From positions 1 to 9,373 of the forward strand of contig DGIN01000038.1 of NCBI GenBank assembly GCA_002387325.1: DNA of 9,373 nucleotides, written 5' to 3'. Of this stretch, positions 7,120 through 9,373 are shown one piece after another. This stretch comes from Bacteroidales bacterium UBA4621 (GTDB taxonomy: Bacteria > Bacteroidota > Bacteroidia > Bacteroidales > Paludibacteraceae). A program made the translations under genes and the position numbers. The notes below the pieces were generated by a model. The model searched no databases. It was given only the letters and a program-made list of their open reading frames with translations, and was not told where the DNA came from. Every line of letters starts with the position of its first letter. Positions within the stretch are counted from its first letter, which is position 1.

Positions 7120-7230
7120 CTGTACATTCGGTACTATGCATTGTGTATTGAAAAGTAAGGTGGATGCTTATAGGATAGTTATAGGATAGTTATAGGATAG
7201 GCTGAGGATAAAAATGTACGATTATTAAGA
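7099..7230. repeat. 16-bp direct repeat flanking the leader of the HsdR_N-like gene
   Basis: TGTACGATTATTAAGA occurs at 7099-7114 and identically at 7215-7230, 100 nt apart end to start. The first copy is part of the nagB terminator; the second directly abuts the hairpin at 7230-7271. Between them lies the triple 11-bp repeat. The arrangement could reflect a duplicated regulatory site, recombination, or a small inserted element. No terminal inverted repeats or target-site duplications were found that would prove insertion. Confidence 0.7.
7168..7200. repeat. Three perfect tandem copies of an 11-bp unit
   Basis: TTATAGGATAG is repeated perfectly at 7168-7178, 7179-7189 and 7190-7200, followed by a degenerate partial copy (GCTGAGGATA, 7201-7210). 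The 11-bp period is close to one helical turn, so a protein could bind the same face of the DNA at each unit. It lies 95 nt upstream of the HsdR_N-like start codon. Confidence 0.9.
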
Positions 7231-7271
7231 ATCCATGAGTTCTGTGTGCCGTGCATACAAACTCGTGGATT
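7230..7271 (+). promoter_or_regulatory. Strong hairpin in the leader of the HsdR_N-like/PhoH unit
   Basis: The arm at 7230-7249 (AATCCATGAGTTCTGTGTGC) pairs with 7253-7271 (GCATACAAACTCGTGGATT). It forms a 19-pair stem with two G-U pairs, one bulged C at 7242 or next to it, and a 3-nt loop. No U-tract follows directly, so it does not look like a terminator. It ends 23 nt before the ATG at 7295 and may be a regulatory leader structure. An alternative ATG at 7235 lies inside this stem. Confidence 0.65.
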
Positions 7272-7294
7272 ATCATTTCTACCGGACTTTCCTA

Positions 7295-7720
7295 ATGATA
7301 AAAACCCGCATTTATAACAACAAAGAACAGATCTTTTGCGTATGGCGTCGCCAATGGGTGCGCCTCACACCCGAAGAATGGGTGCGGCAGCGTTTTCTCC
7401 ACCTTTTGGTCGATAAATACGGCTACCCTATGTCGCTCATCGGGGTGGAAATCCCCATTTCGGTAGGAGATGCACAGAAACGATGTGATGCTGTAGTCTA
7501 TACCCGCCAAATGCAGCCGTTGCTGCTGATAGAGTTTAAGTCGGAAACCGTACCAATCACACAGAAAGTTCTCGACCAGGCGGTTACATACAACCGCACA
7601 CTCTCCGTGCCGTTCCTCATTCTCCACAACGGACCGCAAACCGTCTTGGCACGCATCAACCGACACGAGATACAATATGCCACCATTCTCCCCTCTTGGG
7701 AGCAACTAACAGAACAATAA
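7295..7720 (+). CDS. HsdR_N-like (type I restriction enzyme R N-terminal domain) protein, predicted PD-(D/E)XK fold
   Basis: A stand-alone single-domain protein resembling the N-terminal nuclease domain of type I restriction HsdR subunits (HSDR_N_2 family), widespread in Bacteroidota as about 140-160 aa proteins. The characteristic LTPEEWVRQRF (24-34) and the nuclease core RCDAVVY...LLIEFKSE are visible, with D65, E80 and K82 in a D...ExK arrangement and Q95 in the following helix. Thus the metal-binding residues appear intact. The C-terminal part (FLILHNGPQTVLARI) completes the fold. No HsdM, HsdS or helicase domain is nearby, so it is not a type I restriction system; its true role is unknown. 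The frame is open upstream to an ATG at 7235, but those codons overlap a stable hairpin and are not family-like, so I chose 7295. PhoH starts 6 nt after its stop. Confidence 0.85.
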   Translation: MIKTRIYNNKEQIFCVWRRQWVRLTPEEWVRQRFLHLLVDKYGYPMSLIGVEIPISVGDAQKRCDAVVYTRQMQPLLLIEFKSETVPITQKVLDQAVTYNRTLSVPFLILHNGPQTVLARINRHEIQYATILPSWEQLTEQ

Positions 7721-7726
7721 TCATTT

Positions 7727-8680
7727 ATGGAAACAGTCATATCCTTGCAGGACCACCTCGATACGGCGGTTTTTTATGGCGTAAACAATCAAAACATACT
7801 CTGTATCAAAAACCAGCACCCCGATGTGCGCGTCGTGGCACGCGGCTACCAGGTGAAAGTGTCGGGTGCGGAAACCGCTATTGCCCGTTTTGAACACAGC
7901 CTGCGCCTGTGCGAGGATTTCTGTATCAAGAACAATACCCTCAACGAGGAACAGATACTTATGCTGCTGCATGGCGAGCAACCGCAGGAATACCTGCAAG
8001 ACAACCTGATCTTGCACGGCGTGAACGGCAAATCAATCGTTGCCCGTAGCCGCAACCAGCAGATGCTCGTCGATGCTTACGAAGACAACGACCTGCTCTT
8101 CGCTATCGGTCCTGCCGGTAGCGGCAAAACCTACACGGCAATAGCCCTTGCCGTACGCGCACTCAAAAACAGGGAGGTGAAGAAAATCATTCTCTCGCGC
8201 CCCGCTGTTGAAGCAGGCGAGAAACTCGGATTCCTGCCGGGCGATATGAAAGACAAGATTGACCCCTATCTGCAACCGCTCTACGATGCCCTGCAGGATA
8301 TGCTCCCGCCGACCAAATTGAATGAGTATATGGAGCGAGGGGTAATACAGATCGCACCGCTTGCTTTTATGCGCGGACGCACTTTGGCAGATGCCATCGT
8401 CATCTTGGACGAGGCGCAAAACACTACCACTGCCCAACTCAAGATGTTCCTCACGCGACTCGGTATCAATGGCAAGATGATTGTTACAGGCGACCTCACA
8501 CAAATCGATTTACCCGCCAACCAGCGTTCCGGACTGCGGGATGCCATTGGACGGCTGCAAGATATTCAAGGTATTGCCATTGTCGAGTTCAATCAAAAAG
8601 ACATTGTCCGCCACCCATTGGTCAAACACATTGTTTCTGCTTATGCCAAACACATAGACAATACCACACCCAATATATAG
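7727..8680 (+). CDS. phoH: PhoH family P-loop ATPase
   Basis: A cytoplasmic 317-aa PhoH-like protein: an N-terminal region of about 15-70 resembling the KH-like RNA-binding module (QVKVSGAETAIARFEHSL) followed by an ATPase domain. Walker A is GPAGSGKT (128-135); Walker B is IVILDEAQN (224-232, D228 and E229). Other family blocks are SRPAVEAGEKLGFLPGD (157-173), AFMRGRTL (213-220) and TGDLTQIDLP (254-263, sensor-like), ending in DIVRHPLVKHIV. Length and motif order match the standard bacterial PhoH (PhoL/YbeZ type), linked to RNA metabolism and ribosome/stress functions; in related PhoH2 proteins the domain is fused to a PIN RNase and has helicase activity. It lies 6 nt after the HsdR_N-like gene, so the two are probably co-transcribed and translationally coupled. 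Confidence 0.96.
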   Translation: METVISLQDHLDTAVFYGVNNQNILCIKNQHPDVRVVARGYQVKVSGAETAIARFEHSLRLCEDFCIKNNTLNEEQILMLLHGEQPQEYLQDNLILHGVNGKSIVARSRNQQMLVDAYEDNDLLFAIGPAGSGKTYTAIALAVRALKNREVKKIILSRPAVEAGEKLGFLPGDMKDKIDPYLQPLYDALQDMLPPTKLNEYMERGVIQIAPLAFMRGRTLADAIVILDEAQNTTTAQLKMFLTRLGINGKMIVTGDLTQIDLPANQRSGLRDAIGRLQDIQGIAIVEFNQKDIVRHPLVKHIVSAYAKHIDNTTPNI

Positions 8681-8735
8681 TCCATATCAATACCCACACC
8701 ATGACATATAAACAACAACGCCTACATAACATATT

Positions 8736-8744
8736 CCCCCCCCC
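8736..8744 (+). repeat. Run of nine C in the spacer after phoH
   Basis: Nine consecutive C at 8736-8744 sit in an otherwise A/T-rich spacer, 55 nt after the phoH stop and 56 nt before the tRNA promoter. Homopolymers of this kind slip easily. It is outside any gene, so no phase-variable frame is affected. The surrounding spacer (8681-8799) otherwise shows only a weak GTGC/GCAC hairpin (8760-8772) before a T-run at 8785-8790, a possible weak phoH terminator. Confidence 0.8.
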
Positions 8745-8799
8745 TATATATCGATTATAGTGCTAATTGCACATTTATACCTACTTTTTTGCTCTTTTA

Positions 8800-8831
8800 T
8801 TTGCAGGTTTCAAAAAAAAGCAGTACTTTTG
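8800..8831 (+). promoter_or_regulatory. Promoter of the tRNA-His gene
   Basis: TTTG (8800-8803), 20 nt, TACTTTTG (8824-8831, followed by C): a complete Bacteroidota -33/-7 promoter. Transcription would start near 8838, about 70 nt before the mature tRNA. The 5' leader contains a small GC-rich hairpin, ACGCC-TGTT-GGCGT (8849-8862), that could help separate leader from tRNA before RNase P cleavage. Confidence 0.8.
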
Positions 8832-8906
8832 CACCCGCTCTTGGAAAAACGCCTGTTGGCGTAAAATAGCCGAATATCTGTAGATAAAAGGCAACGGGAG
8901 TTAAAT

Positions 8907-8980
8907 GGTGGTCTTAGCTCAGTTGGCAGAGCATCGGATTGTGGTTCCGAGTGTCGTGGGTTCGAGCCCCACATTCCACC
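8907..8980 (+). tRNA. tRNA-His (anticodon GTG)
   Basis: A cloverleaf can be drawn: D stem GCTC/GAGC (8917-8920, 8929-8932), anticodon stem TCGGA/TCCGA (8934-8938, 8946-8950) with anticodon GTG at 8941-8943, and T stem GTGGG/CCCAC with loop TTCGAGC (8961-8967). The His identity features are present: an extra 5' G (G-1, at 8907) facing discriminator C73 (8980). The CCA end is not encoded (CAA follows). The acceptor stem GTGGTCT / ATTCCAC has two adjacent mismatches: T8912 against T8975 and C8913 against T8974. This is unusual and may mean reduced function, though all other parts look normal and a good promoter and terminator surround it. Confidence 0.85.
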
Positions 8981-9005
8981 CAAAGGCTGAATATCAGCAA
9001 ATTTT

Positions 9006-9046
9006 AAAAGAGATTGTCTGACAATAGGAGGCGGTCTCTTTTTTTA
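9006..9046 (+). terminator. Rho-independent terminator of the tRNA-His unit
   Basis: AAAAGAGATTGTC (9007-9019) pairs with the segment ending GGCGGTCTCTTTT (9030-9042), over about 13 pairs including three G-U pairs, with a loop of about 10 nt, and continues into a run of T (9038-9045). It lies 26 nt after the tRNA. A small hairpin, GCTGA-ATA-TCAGC (8986-8998), precedes it in the 3' trailer. The reverse strand also shows a short T-run, so it may stop leftward transcripts too. Confidence 0.75.
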
Positions 9047-9169
9047 TTTCCTCCGCATACCACATACCAATCAGCCACCCGCTCTTTCGTGGCGTATGGG
9101 TCATTTTGCAGGCTGGAAAAATGGTGGTATAAATTGCCCCTAAAAATCTCTCTGTTGGGGATTGCGTAG

Positions 9170-9192
9170 TATGCGGCTTGGGGAGCCGCGTA
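9170..9192. repeat. Short stable palindrome downstream of the transposase end
   Basis: TATGCGGCT (9170-9178) and AGCCGCGTA (9184-9192) form a 9-bp stem with one G-U pair and a TGGGG loop. It has no T-tract on either side. It may lie in the insertion sequence's terminal region or be flanking chromosome; the boundary cannot be placed. Confidence 0.5.
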
Positions 9193-9198
9193 ATAGTC

Positions 9199-9222
9199 TA
9201 AAAACACCATTCGTTGACGGTG
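9199..9222 (-). terminator. Terminator of the leftward transposase gene
   Basis: On the minus strand CACCGT (9222-9217) pairs with ATGGTG (9210-9205) around a 6-nt loop and is followed at once by TTTTTA (9204-9199). It lies 16 nt after the transposase stop codon. The weak open frame beginning at 9210 on the minus strand starts inside this hairpin. Confidence 0.55.
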
Positions 9223-9238
9223 AAAAAAGACCGGAAAA

Positions 9239-9373
9239 TCACTTCAACCGCTGCAAGAAAAAGCCGCTTATAAATCGTTTCCTGTTCTGCTGAGACATTC
9301 CCGTGTGATTGTTCAACGACTTCTTCAAGTCGGTAAAAGTCCCCTCAATCTTGTTGTTCGTGTTGGGCATTCC
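9239..9373 (-). CDS. Transposase, C-terminal fragment (runs off right edge; Mutator/IS256-like variant)
   Basis: The last 44 residues of a leftward gene whose start lies beyond the window. The peptide contains PNTNNKIEGTFTDLKKSLNN, then HTGMS and NRKRFISGFFL. The N-[TN]-N-x-IEG-x-[FLK]-x-x-L-K...H.G block carries the last catalytic glutamate (the E of IEG) of DDE-type IS256/Mutator-like transposases, especially the Zn-binding IS256 variant common in Bacteroidota. It ends in QRLK and is followed by a hairpin terminator. Terminal inverted repeats and the target duplication cannot be seen, so the IS boundary, expected between 9047 and 9238, is not defined. Family assignment beyond DDE transposase is tentative, and whether the gene is intact cannot be judged. 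Confidence 0.75.
   Translation of the reverse strand, partial: GMPNTNNKIEGTFTDLKKSLNNHTGMSQQNRKRFISGFFLQRLK

Noticed and set aside
7295..7720. Type I restriction-modification system
   Set aside because: Only the isolated HsdR_N-like domain is present. No methyltransferase, specificity subunit or motor domain lies nearby.
9004..9210. 68-codon minus-strand frame between the tRNA terminator and the transposase terminator
   Set aside because: Its ATG lies inside the transposase terminator hairpin, its end runs through the tRNA terminator, and no domain is recognisable. A small IS-borne gene cannot be fully excluded.

Overview
The window looks like a chromosomal segment of a member of the Bacteroidales (Bacteroidota). 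Two lines of evidence support this. First, I can read four Bacteroidota-type promoters (a -33 TTG/TTTG box, exactly 20 nt, then TAnnTTTGC). Second, the protein families fit: a two-CxxC-site TlpA lipoprotein, a Dabb protein, a YhcH/YjgK-type protein, a stand-alone HsdR_N-like protein and PhoH, most with no obvious Shine-Dalgarno sequence before the start codon. The genus cannot be set from this sequence alone.

Layout, left to right. Positions 1-286 hold a leftward promoter (46-77) for a gene outside the window, and a terminator (178-219) closing the leftward unit. Positions 287-2755 hold that unit: an M13-family zinc metallopeptidase lipoprotein, a 147-nt spacer with a long imperfect inverted repeat, and a small Dabb-domain protein. 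At 2791-2838 two overlapping divergent promoters drive this unit leftward and the next one rightward. Positions 2896-7083 hold four rightward genes: a YhcH/NanQ-like sugar-anomerase family protein, GlgB (glycogen branching enzyme), a TlpA-type thioredoxin lipoprotein, and NagB (glucosamine-6-phosphate deaminase). The nagB leader is made of 14-bp tandem repeats running up to its ATG. Positions 7084-7294 are an unusually structured leader with a terminator hairpin, a 16-bp direct repeat, three 11-bp tandem repeats and a near-20-bp hairpin. It precedes a two-gene unit, a predicted PD-(D/E)XK (HsdR_N-like) protein and PhoH, separated by 6 nt. Positions 8800-9046 are a tRNA-His transcription unit with its own promoter and terminator. 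Positions 9199-9373 are the C-terminal end and terminator of a leftward transposase, so an insertion sequence begins here and continues off the right edge.

How the genes fit together: YhcH-like, GlgB and NagB all concern carbohydrate and amino-sugar metabolism (sugar-phosphate entry, glycogen storage). The peptidase and TlpA lipoprotein act at the cell envelope or periplasm. The HsdR_N-like/PhoH pair suggests nucleic-acid processing. No complete defence system, CRISPR array or prophage is visible. The most unusual signals are the structured leader at 7079-7294, the nuclease-fold/PhoH pairing, and a tRNA-His with two adjacent acceptor-stem mismatches.
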